Counted from the stretch's first letter, positions 16,410 through 24,833 are shown. The stretch: DNA of 36,323 bases from Pseudomonadota bacterium (GCA_021816925.1 JAKAWQ010000041.1:1-36323); one strand, 5' to 3'. Made by a program: numbers and translations. Notes: generated by a model from the letters alone, not told the origin.

Positions 16410-16421
16410 GTTGATATCAAC
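16410..16421. promoter_or_regulatory. Perfect 12-bp palindrome GTTGATATCAAC
   Basis: This AT-rich palindrome stands out in the GC-rich convergent gap between the PdxA2-like gene and the DUF167 gene. It has the look of a dimeric regulator site, but no promoter lies beside it for either flanking gene as annotated. It may be a relic operator or part of a transcript end. Confidence 0.35.
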
Positions 16422-16495
16422 GTTTCTTCCCCGATCGCGCTCGAGCACCCGTCATGCCCTCCTCCCGCTTCGTCGGGTACGAACTCCTCACTAAC

Positions 16496-16508
16496 GATAC
16501 CGCCGCCC
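16496..16508 (+). repeat. Short copy of the GATACCGCCGCCC repeat
   Basis: A thirteen-base match to the core of the 18-bp repeat at 109-126 and 24527-24544, ending 8 bases before the 3' end of the minus-strand DUF167 gene. Confidence 0.35.
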
Positions 16509-16516
16509 GGCCGCCC

Positions 16517-16903
16517 TCATGCGCATGCCTCAGAGTCGAGTGCGGCGAGCGCGCGCGCCAGCGCCGCCGTTTCGGCAACGATCCCGATCAGCTTGTCACG
16601 GGAGGTCTTCCCGGCCCTGATCGCGATCGCCGTCCTGGGAAGGCCGAGGCGGCCGGCAAGCAGGCCAATGACGGCTTCGTTCGCGGCGCCGCCCTCCGCC
16701 GGTGCGGTGACGGCGACGGCAAGCCGTCCGCGCGGCCAGCCCGGCCGCTCCGCCGCCGGCTGGACCGGACCAAGCAACTGCCGTTTCGCTCCGGGCCGCA
16801 CCTTCACCGCGAGCGCGATACCGCCCGGCTCCCGCCGCCAGCACCGTGGCGCGTCCGCATCGGGTCCGTCGTGCCGCTCGAGCATCACCGCGCGCTTGGC
16901 CAT
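16517..16903 (-). CDS. DUF167 (YggU-type) family protein
   Basis: The 128-residue product contains the DUF167 core: LAVKVRPGAKRQLLG, then RLAVAVTAPAEGGAANEAVIGLLAGRLGL, then IAIRAGKTSRDKLIGI. In the family this small alpha/beta fold has the invariant 'P..G.AN..l...LA..l......v....G..sr.K' pattern, which is fully present. The biochemical role is unknown. I took the ATG at 16903; an ATG at 16885 would also keep the domain whole, and the frame continues open upstream without family support. It is transcribed away from NnrS, with about 140 bases between them that must hold both promoters. Confidence 0.8.
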   Translation of the reverse strand: MAKRAVMLERHDGPDADAPRCWRREPGGIALAVKVRPGAKRQLLGPVQPAAERPGWPRGRLAVAVTAPAEGGAANEAVIGLLAGRLGLPRTAIAIRAGKTSRDKLIGIVAETAALARALAALDSEACA

Positions 16904-17044
16904 CCGCGAATGTTCGACCCCCGCACATGCCGCAACATTGTCGCCTCCGCGTGGCGTCGGCAGACGCCCGCTATTTTCCTTCGAGACTTGCGCCCTGGCG
17001 CCCGTTCGGCAGAGTCCACGGTCATCCCCCCGTGGAATGCGCCG

Positions 17045-18247
17045 ATGAACGCCGTCCCTCGCTACCGTCCCTTTCAGGGCCCGACCCTGTTCTCCGCCGG
17101 CTTCCGCCCCTTCTTCCTGCTCGCCGGCCTTGCCGCCGCTTTCGCGATCCCCCTCTGGCTGCTCGACTTTGCCGGCATCGCTCGCCTGCCGAGCGCCTTC
17201 CCCCCGCTCGTCTGGCACGTCCACGAAATGGTGTTCGGCTTCGGCCTCGCCGCCGTCGCCGGCTTCCTCTTCACCTCCGTCCCCAATTGGACCGGGCGGA
17301 TGCCGCTCCAGGGCCCGGCCCTCGCCGGCCTCGCCGGCCTCTGGCTGCTCGGCCGAATCGCCGTGTTTTTTTCTGCCCCGTTGGGCGAGGCGTTCGCCGC
17401 CCCCCTCGACCTCGTCTTTCCCCTGGCCCTCCTCGCGGTTATCGGCCGTGAGATCCTGGCTGGGCGCAACTGGCGCAACCTGCCCGTCCTCGCCGCCCTC
17501 TCTCTCCTCTTCGCCGCCGATGCCTGGGTCCATCTCGCGGTCCTCGGCCTCCTTCCCGATCCCGAACGCGGCAATCGCCTTGGCGTGGCCACGCTGCTGC
17601 TGCTCGTCAGCATGATGGGCGGGCGCCTGGTCCCGAGCTTCACCCGCAACTGGCTGGCGCGCCGGAACCCCGAGGCGGGCATGCCCGCCTCTTTCGGCCC
17701 GCTCGACCGCGCAGCCCTCGGCGGCGCCGCCCTGGCCCTGCTCTCCTGGGTGCTGGCCCCGACGGGCTCTCCAACCGGCTGGTTCGCCCTCGCCGCCGGC
17801 GCCCTCCTTCTCGTCCGCCTCGCCCGCTGGCAGGGCTGGCGCACTTGGCCCGAGCCGCTCCTCCTCGTGCTGCATCTCGGCTACGCTTGGCTCGCCGGCG
17901 GCTTACTCCTCCTCGGCTTCTCCGTCCTCACCGGTTGGCTCGCCCCGGCCGACGCGATCCACGGCCTCACCATCGGCGCCATCGGCACCATGACGCTCGC
18001 CGTGATGACCCGCGCCACCCTCGGCCATACCGGCCGCGCCCTGCACGCCGGCCCCGGAACCACCTTGGTCTATGCGCTCGTCAGCCTCGCCGCGCTCCTG
18101 CGTCTCGCGGCACCTCTCGCCGGCGGTCGCATGCTCCTCCTGCTCGCGCTCGCCGCCGCGGCCTGGTCCGCCGCGTTCGGCCTCTTCGTCGCCCTCTATC
18201 TCGCTCCTCTCGCCCACCCGCGGACGCACCGCCCCGAAGCCCCATAG
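17045..18247 (+). CDS. NnrS family membrane protein
   Basis: The 400-residue protein has about twelve hydrophobic segments. Family features include the N-terminal GPTLFSAGFRPFFLLAG, WHVHEMVFGFGLAAVAGFLFTSVPNWTG with its conserved His pair, GGRLVPSFTRNWL, and HGLTIGAIGTMTLAVMTRATLGHTGR near the C-terminus. NnrS is a haem- and copper-linked inner-membrane protein that appears beside denitrification or nitric-oxide stress genes and protects against nitrosative stress; its precise activity is unsettled. No nitrite or NO reductase gene is in the window. The ATG at 17045 was chosen because family similarity begins within about ten residues of it; the frame is open further upstream. Confidence 0.93.
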   Translation: MNAVPRYRPFQGPTLFSAGFRPFFLLAGLAAAFAIPLWLLDFAGIARLPSAFPPLVWHVHEMVFGFGLAAVAGFLFTSVPNWTGRMPLQGPALAGLAGLWLLGRIAVFFSAPLGEAFAAPLDLVFPLALLAVIGREILAGRNWRNLPVLAALSLLFAADAWVHLAVLGLLPDPERGNRLGVATLLLLVSMMGGRLVPSFTRNWLARRNPEAGMPASFGPLDRAALGGAALALLSWVLAPTGSPTGWFALAAGALLLVRLARWQGWRTWPEPLLLVLHLGYAWLAGGLLLLGFSVLTGWLAPADAIHGLTIGAIGTMTLAVMTRATLGHTGRALHAGPGTTLVYALVSLAALLRLAAPLAGGRMLLLLALAAAAWSAAFGLFVALYLAPLAHPRTHRPEAP

Positions 18248-18321
18248 CCGCCCCCAAACCAAGAGGCCGGAGCACCCCCGGTCCTTCTTGCCGAACCGAT
18301 CATGCCCTAGCTTGCCCCCGC

Positions 18322-18345
18322 GCGGCCGGAACGAAGGCCGGCCGC
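18322..18345. promoter_or_regulatory. 8-bp GC hairpin in the leader of the AhpD-like gene
   Basis: GCGGCCGG (18322-18329) and CCGGCCGC (18338-18345) are exact reverse complements around an 8-base loop. The hairpin ends about 20 bases before the ATG at 18365 and just upstream of the GCGGAGGG ribosome binding site. It could stabilise the leader, modulate translation, or mark the end of the nnrS transcript, though no U-run follows. Confidence 0.4.
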
Positions 18346-18364
18346 CCGGTCCGCGGAGGGTTCA

Positions 18365-18820
18365 ATGACACCACGGCTCGACGCCATGCGCATCGCCCCT
18401 GCTGGCCGCCAGGCGCTGGCCGGCTTGCAGGCCTACGTCAACCAAAGTGGGCTCGAACCCTTGCTCCTCGAGCTCGTCAAAGTCCGAGCCTCGGAAATCA
18501 ACGGCTGCGCCTTCTGCCTCGCCATGCACCTCCGCGAGGCCCGCGCCCTCGGCGAGCGCCAGGAGCGTCTGGACCTCCTCCCCGTCTGGCAGGAGGCGCC
18601 GCTCTACACCGCGCGCGAACGGGCGGCCCTTGCCTGGACCGAGGCCGTCACATTGATCACCGACGGCCACGCCTCCGATGAAATTTTTGCCGCGGCGCGG
18701 CGCGAATTCTCCGAGAAGGAGCTGGTCGATCTGACTTACGCCGTGGTGGCGATCAACGCCTGGAACCGGCTCTCCATCGCCTTCCGCCGGCCGCCGGATC
18801 TTCCCGGTGACGCCGCCTGA
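18365..18820 (+). CDS. Carboxymuconolactone decarboxylase/AhpD-family protein with CxxC
   Basis: The 151-residue all-alpha protein carries the AhpD-like redox motif: Glu45 region, Cys48, Cys51 and His55 in SEINGCAFCLAMHLREARALG. This arrangement supports thiol-dependent peroxidase or disulfide reductase activity in AhpD relatives. WQEAPLYTARERAALAWTEAVT and the C-terminal ELVDLTYAVVAINAWNRLSIAF are typical of the family. A good ribosome binding site (GGAGGG) precedes the ATG. Its place between nnrS and tehA-like genes fits a general redox or nitrosative stress role; a metabolic decarboxylase function is unlikely because true decarboxylases lack the CxxC. Confidence 0.9.
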   Translation: MTPRLDAMRIAPAGRQALAGLQAYVNQSGLEPLLLELVKVRASEINGCAFCLAMHLREARALGERQERLDLLPVWQEAPLYTARERAALAWTEAVTLITDGHASDEIFAAARREFSEKELVDLTYAVVAINAWNRLSIAFRRPPDLPGDAA

Positions 18821-18850
18821 GGCGCCGCCAACCGGTCCCGCCCGTCTGCC

Positions 18851-19870
18851 GTGAAGCATCTCCCGCCTGCCTATTTCGCCCTCGTGATGGCCACCGGAAT
18901 CGTCTCGATCGCCGCGCGCGACTTCGATCTTCCCGCCCTCGCCCTCGCTCTCTTTGCCTTCAACCTCGCCGCCTATGCGGTGCTGGTCCTGCTCACGGGC
19001 TTACGCATGCTGCGCTACCCGCGCCTCTTCTTCGCTGATATGACAGACCACCGGCTCGGCCCCGGCTTCTTCACCGCCGTCGCCGCTTCCTGCATCCTCG
19101 GCACTCAGCTTCTCCTGCTCGCGCACAGCCTGGCCGGAGCAACCCTCTTCTTCATCCTCGGCATCGCGCTCTGGCTCGGCCTCACTTACACGATCTTCAC
19201 CGCCTTCACGGTCAAGCAGCACAAGCCGCCGCTCGAGGAAGGAATCAACGGCGCATGGTTGATCGCCGTGGTCGCCACCCAGTCGATCGCGGTGCTCGCC
19301 TCGCTGATCGCCCGTCATTGGCCGCAGCCCTATCGGCTGGAATTCAATTTCTTCGCGCTCTCGATGTGGCTCTGGGGCGGCATGCTCTACATCTGGGTCA
19401 TCTCCCTCATCTTCTACCGCTACAGCTTTTTCCCCTTCTCCCCGGGCGACCTCACGCCGCCCTACTGGATCAACATGGGTGCAATGGCGATCTCCACCCT
19501 GGCCGGGGCGCGGCTCGTCGAGAACACGCCGGATGCACCCTTCCTCGCCTCGCTTTTGCCCTTCCTCAAGGGATTTACGGTCTTCTACTGGGCAACAGGA
19601 ACCTGGTGGATCCCCATGCTCCTCGTGCTGGGCGTCTGGCGGCACATCGTCCAGAGATTCCCGCTCCGTTACGATCCGCTCTATTGGGGAGCGGTCTTCC
19701 CGCTCGGCATGTACACCGTCGCCACGCGGGAGATGGCGGCGGCGCTCGATCTGCCGTTCCTCGCCCCCTTGCTCGTGGTCGCGTTCGCGGCTGCCCTCGC
19801 CGCCTGGACCCTCGCCTTCGTCGGCCTCGTCTGGGACTCCCGCCGCCTCTTCACCCCCCATCCGCGCTGA
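18851..19870 (+). CDS. TDT-family (TehA/SLAC1-like) membrane channel or transporter
   Basis: The 339-residue protein has about ten transmembrane segments and starts with the family phrase PPAYFALVMATGIVSIAA. Further family-like parts are the GPGFFTAVAASCILGTQLL loop and, near the C-terminus, LRYDPLYWGAVFPLGMYTVATREMAAAL. TehA/SLAC1 relatives conduct anions; others export tellurite, C4-dicarboxylates or sulfite. The substrate here is not predictable. It begins with GTG at 18851, 30 bases after the AhpD-like stop, without a clear ribosome binding site, so translation may be coupled. Confidence 0.88.
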   Translation: MKHLPPAYFALVMATGIVSIAARDFDLPALALALFAFNLAAYAVLVLLTGLRMLRYPRLFFADMTDHRLGPGFFTAVAASCILGTQLLLLAHSLAGATLFFILGIALWLGLTYTIFTAFTVKQHKPPLEEGINGAWLIAVVATQSIAVLASLIARHWPQPYRLEFNFFALSMWLWGGMLYIWVISLIFYRYSFFPFSPGDLTPPYWINMGAMAISTLAGARLVENTPDAPFLASLLPFLKGFTVFYWATGTWWIPMLLVLGVWRHIVQRFPLRYDPLYWGAVFPLGMYTVATREMAAALDLPFLAPLLVVAFAAALAAWTLAFVGLVWDSRRLFTPHPR

Positions 19871-19995
19871 CCGCCCCGCCCTCATCGCGTAAAGGAGGCC
19901 CCACCGAGCCGCGCCTCTTTGTCCGGAACCCTCGCGGGAACGTCCTGAGAAAAACCCCGGAGACAACCCCCAGAGACAACCTCGAGCGACAATCC

Positions 19996-21597
19996 ATGTC
20001 CCCCGCCCTGCCCTTCACGCGGCGCTTCCTGCCACTCACCCTTTCCGTCCTCGTCGCCCTCCTTTCGCTCCCGTTCGCGCCCCGCCATCCGTGGGCGCTC
20101 GCACTCTTCCTCGCAGCCCTCGCGCTCACCGCACTCGGCTTCTTCGACCTCCTCCAGCGCCGCCATTCGCTGCTTCGCAACTACCCCGTCGCTGGCCATC
20201 TCCGTTTCCTGCTCGAGGAAGTGCGCCCGGAAATCCGCCAGTATTTCCTCGAGAGCGACATCGACGGCATGCCCTTCAACCGCACCGAGCGTTCGGTCGT
20301 CTATCAGCGCGCCAAGGGCCAGCTCGACAAGCGTCCCTTCGGCACCGAACTCGACGTCAATGCCCGCGCCTTCGAATGGTTGAACCATTCGATCGCCCCC
20401 TGCGACCCGCCCGAGGAAGATCTCCGCCTCGTCATCGGCACCCGCGCCGCCCAGCCCTACAACGCCTCCATCTACAACATTTCCGCGATGAGCTTCGGCG
20501 CGCTCAGCGCCAATGCCATCCGCGCGCTCAACCGAGGCGCCTTCCTCGGCCGCTTCTCCCACGACACCGGCGAGGGCGGCTTCAGCGTGCACCACCGCCA
20601 GGGTGGCGACATCGTCTGGGAGGTTGGCAGCGGCTATTTCGGCTGCCGCAACGACGACGGTACCTTCAACCCCGGGCGCTTCGCCGAGCAGGCGCGCGAA
20701 CCCCAGGTCCGCATGGTCGAGATCAAGCTCTCGCAAGGCGCGAAACCCGGCCATGGCGGCGTGCTTCCCGCGGCCAAGGTCTCCGCCGAGATCGCCGCCG
20801 CGCGCGGCGTCCCCATGGGCCGCGATTGCATCTCCCCGGCCCGCCACAGCGCTTTCTCCACCCCGATCGGCCTCCTCGAATTCATGGCCCGCCTCTCCGA
20901 GCTCTCAGGCGGCAAGCCCGCGGGCTTCAAGCTCTGTATCGGCCACCCCTGGGAGTTCCTCGGCATCTGCAAGGCGATGCTCCAAACCGGCATCCTGCCC
21001 GACTTCATCGTCATCGACGGCGCGGAAGGCGGCACCGGCGCCGCGCCCCTCGAATTCACCGACCATATCGGCATGCCCCTCCGCGACGGCCTCATGTTCG
21101 CCCACAACGCCCTCCTCGGCATCGGCGTGCGCGATCGCATCCGCCTCGCCGCCGCCGGCAAGATCATCTCCGCCTTCGACATCGCACGCGCCATGGCGCT
21201 CGGCGCCGACTGGTGCAACGCCGCGCGCGGCTTCATGTTCGCACTCGGCTGCGTCCAGTCCCAGCACTGCCACACCGACCGTTGCCCGACCGGTGTGGCC
21301 ACCCAGAACCCCGACCGTCAGCGCGCCATCGACATCCCCCTCAAGAGCGAACGCGTCGCGCGCTTCCACGCCACCACCATTTTGGCCCTCGCCGAGGTGA
21401 TCGCCGCCGCCGGCATCTCCCATCCGCGCGATCTCCGCCCGCACCATTTCTCTCGCCGCCTCAGCGAAACCGAGGTCGCCCGCTTCGATCAGATCTACCG
21501 CTTCCTCGCCCCGGGCGAGCTTCTCGCCGGCACCGACGATCCGCGTTACCGCGAAACCTGGCCGATGGCCCGCGCTGACTCCTTCGCCCCCGCCTGA
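19996..21597 (+). CDS. FMN-binding glutamate-synthase-family protein (archaeal GltB-like)
   Basis: The 533-residue protein has two N-terminal hydrophobic segments (about residues 10-50) and then a glutamate-synthase central/FMN TIM-barrel domain: NASIYNISAMSFGALSANAIRALNRGA, QGAKPGHGGVLPAAKV, IDGAEGGTGAAPLEFTDHIGMPLRDGL and IRLAAAGKIISAFDIARAMALGADWCNAARGFMFALGC. Cys419, Cys425 and Cys430 (C-x5-C-x4-C) match the 3Fe-4S ligands of glutamate synthase. There is no amidotransferase domain, so it cannot itself use glutamine. Such membrane-anchored stand-alone proteins are widespread but their substrate is not settled. The ATG at 19996 was chosen by the predicted membrane start; the frame is open upstream into the previous gene. 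Confidence 0.88.
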   Translation: MSPALPFTRRFLPLTLSVLVALLSLPFAPRHPWALALFLAALALTALGFFDLLQRRHSLLRNYPVAGHLRFLLEEVRPEIRQYFLESDIDGMPFNRTERSVVYQRAKGQLDKRPFGTELDVNARAFEWLNHSIAPCDPPEEDLRLVIGTRAAQPYNASIYNISAMSFGALSANAIRALNRGAFLGRFSHDTGEGGFSVHHRQGGDIVWEVGSGYFGCRNDDGTFNPGRFAEQAREPQVRMVEIKLSQGAKPGHGGVLPAAKVSAEIAAARGVPMGRDCISPARHSAFSTPIGLLEFMARLSELSGGKPAGFKLCIGHPWEFLGICKAMLQTGILPDFIVIDGAEGGTGAAPLEFTDHIGMPLRDGLMFAHNALLGIGVRDRIRLAAAGKIISAFDIARAMALGADWCNAARGFMFALGCVQSQHCHTDRCPTGVATQNPDRQRAIDIPLKSERVARFHATTILALAEVIAAAGISHPRDLRPHHFSRRLSETEVARFDQIYRFLAPGELLAGTDDPRYRETWPMARADSFAPA

Positions 21598-21615
21598 CCA
21601 CTCCGCTCGGCGCCC

Positions 21616-22869
21616 TCAGCCCTCCGCCGAGCGCACCGCCCGCTTCGCACCGCTCCGGCCCTTCGCGTAGCGTGCCTCCGCCACACCCAGCACAACCGTC
21701 GCAAGCGCGGCGGATGCGAACGCGTAGAAATACGGAGCCGACCGGCTCAACGTGAACAGAACGCCCATGATGACGTTCGACAGGAACTGCCCCACGCTCC
21801 TCGAGATCGAAAGCAACCCCATCCCGCGCGAAAGCCACGTCGCGCCCGCCAACGACGAGACGAGCGTCGGCTCGAACGTTTCGACCGCGCCCATGCCGAA
21901 CCCGAGCATCGCAACGAAAAGGTAGAACGCGAGCGCATCCATGTGAAGAGCCACGCTGAGCCCGATCAGGCCCGAGCCGAGCGCGGACGGCAGGTATCCG
22001 AACATCCAGACCGAACGCAGAGCCGAAAGCCGCCGCGCGCCCAGCACATAGCCGCTCGCTGCCGAGATGCCGAGATAGATCACATACGCCAGCACCCCGA
22101 GCTCGTACCCCGCGGTCGTGGCGTGGCCCCCCGCCGCCGTCAGGATCGGAAATCCGAGATTGTAGAAACTGAAGCCGTAGAGCGTCGCCGCCGCCAACAG
22201 GAAAATGAGGAGCGTGCGCTCGTCCGATTGGTTCGCCGTTTCCCCCGCATGCGCCGCACCGAGCGGAGTCTCCCCGGGATAAAGCTCCGTGCGCCGCACG
22301 AACAACAGCACCGCCGTCGAAACCACAAGCGGCAGCACCGCCCACAGCATGACGCGGCCGATCGGAATCCCGGCCGCGAGCAGGACGAGCGCCGCCAGCG
22401 CCGAGAACATGCCGCCCACGATATCGAGCCCGTGCAGGAAGCCGAAGGCCATCCCCCGCTCCTCCGGCCGGGTGACATTGACCAGCAGCGCACGCCGCGG
22501 CGGGGTGCGGAAATACCGCGCCCACCAGCCGAGGATGAAGAGCAGCGCCGAGAGCCAGAGCGTATGCGCAAGCCCCGAGAACGCCATCAGCGGAATGAAG
22601 ATGTTGCCGGCGATCGAGACATATTTCTTGTCGAACCGATCGCCTGCGAGCCCGCCCGCATACGCGAACAGCGAACCGGCTCCGAACGCAACGGCGGTGA
22701 TGATGCCGTACCAATAGATCGGCGCGTGCAGCCGGAACACGATATAGAGCGGAAAGAGGGCCGCCACGCCCTGATAGCCGAGATCTGCAAAAAACGCCGA
22801 GAACGAGAGCAGAACCGCATCCCGGCTCAACCGTCTCGCCGGCGAAAGTTCGCTCAGGACGCTTGCCAC
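21616..22869 (-). CDS. Major facilitator superfamily transporter (first of two)
   Basis: The 417-residue protein has about twelve hydrophobic segments. A motif-A-like loop (AGGLAGDRFDKKYVSIAG) follows segment 2, and FRTPPRRALLVNVTRPEERGMAFGFLHGLDIVGGMFSAL lies in segments 4-5, a phrase seen in MFS exporters of the drug:H+ antiporter type. The substrate is unknown. The GTG start at 22869 follows a strong AAAGGAGGCGGAGAG site. The gene is convergent with the glutamate-synthase-like gene (18-base gap) and divergent from a second, unrelated MFS gene. Confidence 0.88.
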   Translation of the reverse strand: MASVLSELSPARRLSRDAVLLSFSAFFADLGYQGVAALFPLYIVFRLHAPIYWYGIITAVAFGAGSLFAYAGGLAGDRFDKKYVSIAGNIFIPLMAFSGLAHTLWLSALLFILGWWARYFRTPPRRALLVNVTRPEERGMAFGFLHGLDIVGGMFSALAALVLLAAGIPIGRVMLWAVLPLVVSTAVLLFVRRTELYPGETPLGAAHAGETANQSDERTLLIFLLAAATLYGFSFYNLGFPILTAAGGHATTAGYELGVLAYVIYLGISAASGYVLGARRLSALRSVWMFGYLPSALGSGLIGLSVALHMDALAFYLFVAMLGFGMGAVETFEPTLVSSLAGATWLSRGMGLLSISRSVGQFLSNVIMGVLFTLSRSAPYFYAFASAALATVVLGVAEARYAKGRSGAKRAVRSAEG

Positions 22870-23227
22870 TCTCCGCCTCCTTTCCGCGCCTCGCGCTTGG
22901 CCCTATCCGCGACCATGAGCGTTGTCCGCCTGCCCTGCAACCTCCTCCGGTGCCCGGCGTTCCGACGCTTGACCGCTCCCGTGCCGATCGGGTACCGCAC
23001 CGGAGGCGAAGCGCGCGGTCGACTCTGAAATCGCCAATCCTCGGTCCCCGGACGAGTGACGGCTTCTCGCGCAGTTGCCGCACCACGATCGGAGTTGCGT
23101 GCCGCTCAACGCGCGGTGCGGAAAGGCTTATGCACGCATGCCGGAAGGTCCTTTCCGTGCGACATGGCGGGGGTTATTGTTGTGCGTGCGAATCGCGCCG
23201 GCGGCGCGCGCAGGAAGGGGGGAAGAA
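22870..23227. other. Divergent intergenic region between two MFS genes
   Basis: About 360 bases without a credible gene. The left end carries the ribosome binding site of the minus-strand MFS gene and the right end (GGAAGGGGGGAAGAA) that of the plus-strand one, so two promoters should be inside. I see no clear -35/-10 pair, operator palindrome or small RNA. Confidence 0.4.
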
Positions 23228-24529
23228 ATGGCGTTCGAACGACTCGAGTCGCGGGAACTCCGCTCGTTTCATTACCGGCTGACGGCGCTTTCCGCGGCCG
23301 GCGTTTTCCTCGACGGATTCGACCTCACCGTGATCGCCGTCGCGCTGCCGCTGCTCGCCAGGCAATGGTCGATGTCGCCGGGCTTGAGCGGCATCGTCGC
23401 CGCCTCCGCGGTGTTCGGAATGCTGGTCGGCTCGGTTTTGCTCGGGCACCTGACGGACCGGATCGGCCGCAAGGCGATGTACGTCGTGGACCTCCTCTGC
23501 TTCGTCGTGTTCGCCGCACTCACCGCGGTTGCACAGAACGTCTGGCAGCTTCTCCTGTTCCGGTTCCTTCTCGGCGTCGGGATCGGCGCGGACTATCCGA
23601 TCTCCTCGACGCTGGTTGCAGAGTTCGTGCCGGCCGCGCGGCGCGGAGCGCTCGTCGCGCTGCTCGGCACGACATGGTTCTTCGGGGCGGTGTGCGCGTA
23701 CGTGGCAGGCTACCTCCTGCTGCCGGTCGGCCCCAACGCCTGGCGGCTGATGCTGCTGGTCGGCGCGGTGATCGCGATCGGCGTCATCCTGCTGCGCGCG
23801 GCCATTCCTGAATCCCCGCGCTGGCTTGCCACGGTCGGACGGCAGGAAGACGCCCACGCCGTGCTGCGCGGCCTCGGCGGGCGGGAGGCGGCCGTCGGAA
23901 CCGGCACGCGCCAACCATGGCTTGCGCTCTTTGCCCCGCCGCTTCTCAGGTTTACCGTCTTCGTCTCGGTGTTCTGGTTCTGTTACGATGTCGCGTTCTA
24001 CGGCATCTCGATCTACACGCCGACAATCCTCGGCAGCTTTTCGCTCAGCGGCGCCGGCGCGGCCTATCTCGGTTCGGCCGCCGTCTCCGTGCTCGGGCTT
24101 GTCGGTGCGCTGGTCGGCGTCGCGCTGGCGGACGGATGGGGCCGGCGGCCGCTCATCATCCTTGCATTCGCCGGGCTCTCGGCGATGCTGCTCGCACTCA
24201 CCTTCCAGCCGAAGCCGGCCCTCGGTACGCTCGTGATCCTCTTCGGGCTCGCAACCTTGTTCGCGAACATGGGGCCGGGCGTTCTCGATTTCGTCTATCC
24301 GACCGAACTCTTCCCGACCGGAGTGCGCGCCGGTGCAACCGGTTTCGCAACCGCGGTAAGCCGCGTCGGAGCAATTCTTTCCATCATCGTGTTTCCGAAG
24401 CTGGTGCAGTCCTGGGGCCTGCGCCTGGCGCTGCTGCTGTTCGTCGCGGCCGCCGTCGTCGGGCTCGTGACGTGCATCCTGCTGGCGCCGGAAACGAAGC
24501 GGCGGCGGCTCGAAGAGATCAGCGCCTGA
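23228..24529 (+). CDS. Major facilitator superfamily transporter, sugar-porter/aromatic-acid symporter type
   Basis: The 433-residue protein has twelve predicted membrane segments. The start (YRLTALSAAGVFLDGFDLTVIAVALPLL) is typical of aromatic-acid:H+ symporters and related organic-acid carriers, with the conserved Asp pair in the first segment. Motif A reads GHLTDRIGRKAMY, its C-terminal partner is ADGWGRRPLI, and LGVGIGADYPISSTLVAEF and DFVYPTELFPTGVRAGATGF match the sugar-porter/AAHS consensus. It should import a sugar, aromatic acid or other organic acid with protons. The ATG at 23228 has an ideal GGGGGGAAGAA site; the frame is open 150 bases further upstream. Its stop codon forms part of the 18-bp repeat shared with base 109. 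More G-ending codons are seen than in the genes to the left. Confidence 0.9.
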   Translation: MAFERLESRELRSFHYRLTALSAAGVFLDGFDLTVIAVALPLLARQWSMSPGLSGIVAASAVFGMLVGSVLLGHLTDRIGRKAMYVVDLLCFVVFAALTAVAQNVWQLLLFRFLLGVGIGADYPISSTLVAEFVPAARRGALVALLGTTWFFGAVCAYVAGYLLLPVGPNAWRLMLLVGAVIAIGVILLRAAIPESPRWLATVGRQEDAHAVLRGLGGREAAVGTGTRQPWLALFAPPLLRFTVFVSVFWFCYDVAFYGISIYTPTILGSFSLSGAGAAYLGSAAVSVLGLVGALVGVALADGWGRRPLIILAFAGLSAMLLALTFQPKPALGTLVILFGLATLFANMGPGVLDFVYPTELFPTGVRAGATGFATAVSRVGAILSIIVFPKLVQSWGLRLALLLFVAAAVVGLVTCILLAPETKRRRLEEISA

Positions 24530-24544
24530 TACCGCCGCCCCAAG
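24527..24544 (+). repeat. Second copy of the 18-bp repeat TGATACCGCCGCCCCAAG
   Basis: Identical to 109-126; the first three bases are the stop codon of the MFS gene. The insertion-sequence remnant begins within about ten bases of its right end. Confidence 0.5.
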
Positions 24545-24552
24545 GGTGAGCA

Positions 24553-24597
24553 ACCGGCGACATGGGTAACACTTCTGACCGGCGACATGGGTAACAC
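24553..24597. repeat. Two direct copies of a 20-bp IS-end motif
   Basis: ACCGGCGACATGGGTAACAC is present at 24553-24572 and 24578-24597, period 25. On the minus strand it reads GTGTTACCCATGTCGCCGGT. As I recall, tandem copies of this motif mark the end of a group of integrase-core (IS481/IS21-like) insertion sequences. It lies next to, and outward of, the transposase remnant. Confidence 0.65.
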
Positions 24598-24611
24598 ATT
24601 TCTTGTTTTGT

Positions 24612-24833
24612 TCAGGGCTGTTGCGGCGGTTGTTGGGCCTGTGGACCCGGTCGGCAACGCGCAGCGTTGTCCAGCAGTCCACAGGCTTGAGGCTTGGGTT
24701 TGCGCAGGCGGTCGTCGTGATGGCGAATGACACCGAGGACGATCGGCCCGAAGCAGACGGTCCAGTCGCCCTCACCCCCGTTCGAAGAGGCAGGAATTGA
24801 GGCCGCCGGTATGAGCGCGCCCGACGTGCGCAA
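24612..24833 (-). pseudogene. Remnant of an IS transposase C-terminus (IS481-like, tentative)
   Basis: The minus-strand frame reads SSNGGEGDWTVCFGPIVLGVIRHHDDRLRKPKPQ and ends QAQQPPQQP. This resembles the small C-terminal beta domain that follows the DDE core in some IS481-type transposases ('W.V.F....LG.id....l'). No DDE catalytic region is present. Its 3' end points at the 20-bp direct repeats at 24553-24597, as expected for an element end. The 5' part is cut off near 24833, just at the end of the next gene. Family assignment is from memory and could be wrong, but remnant status is clear from the missing catalytic core. Confidence 0.45.
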
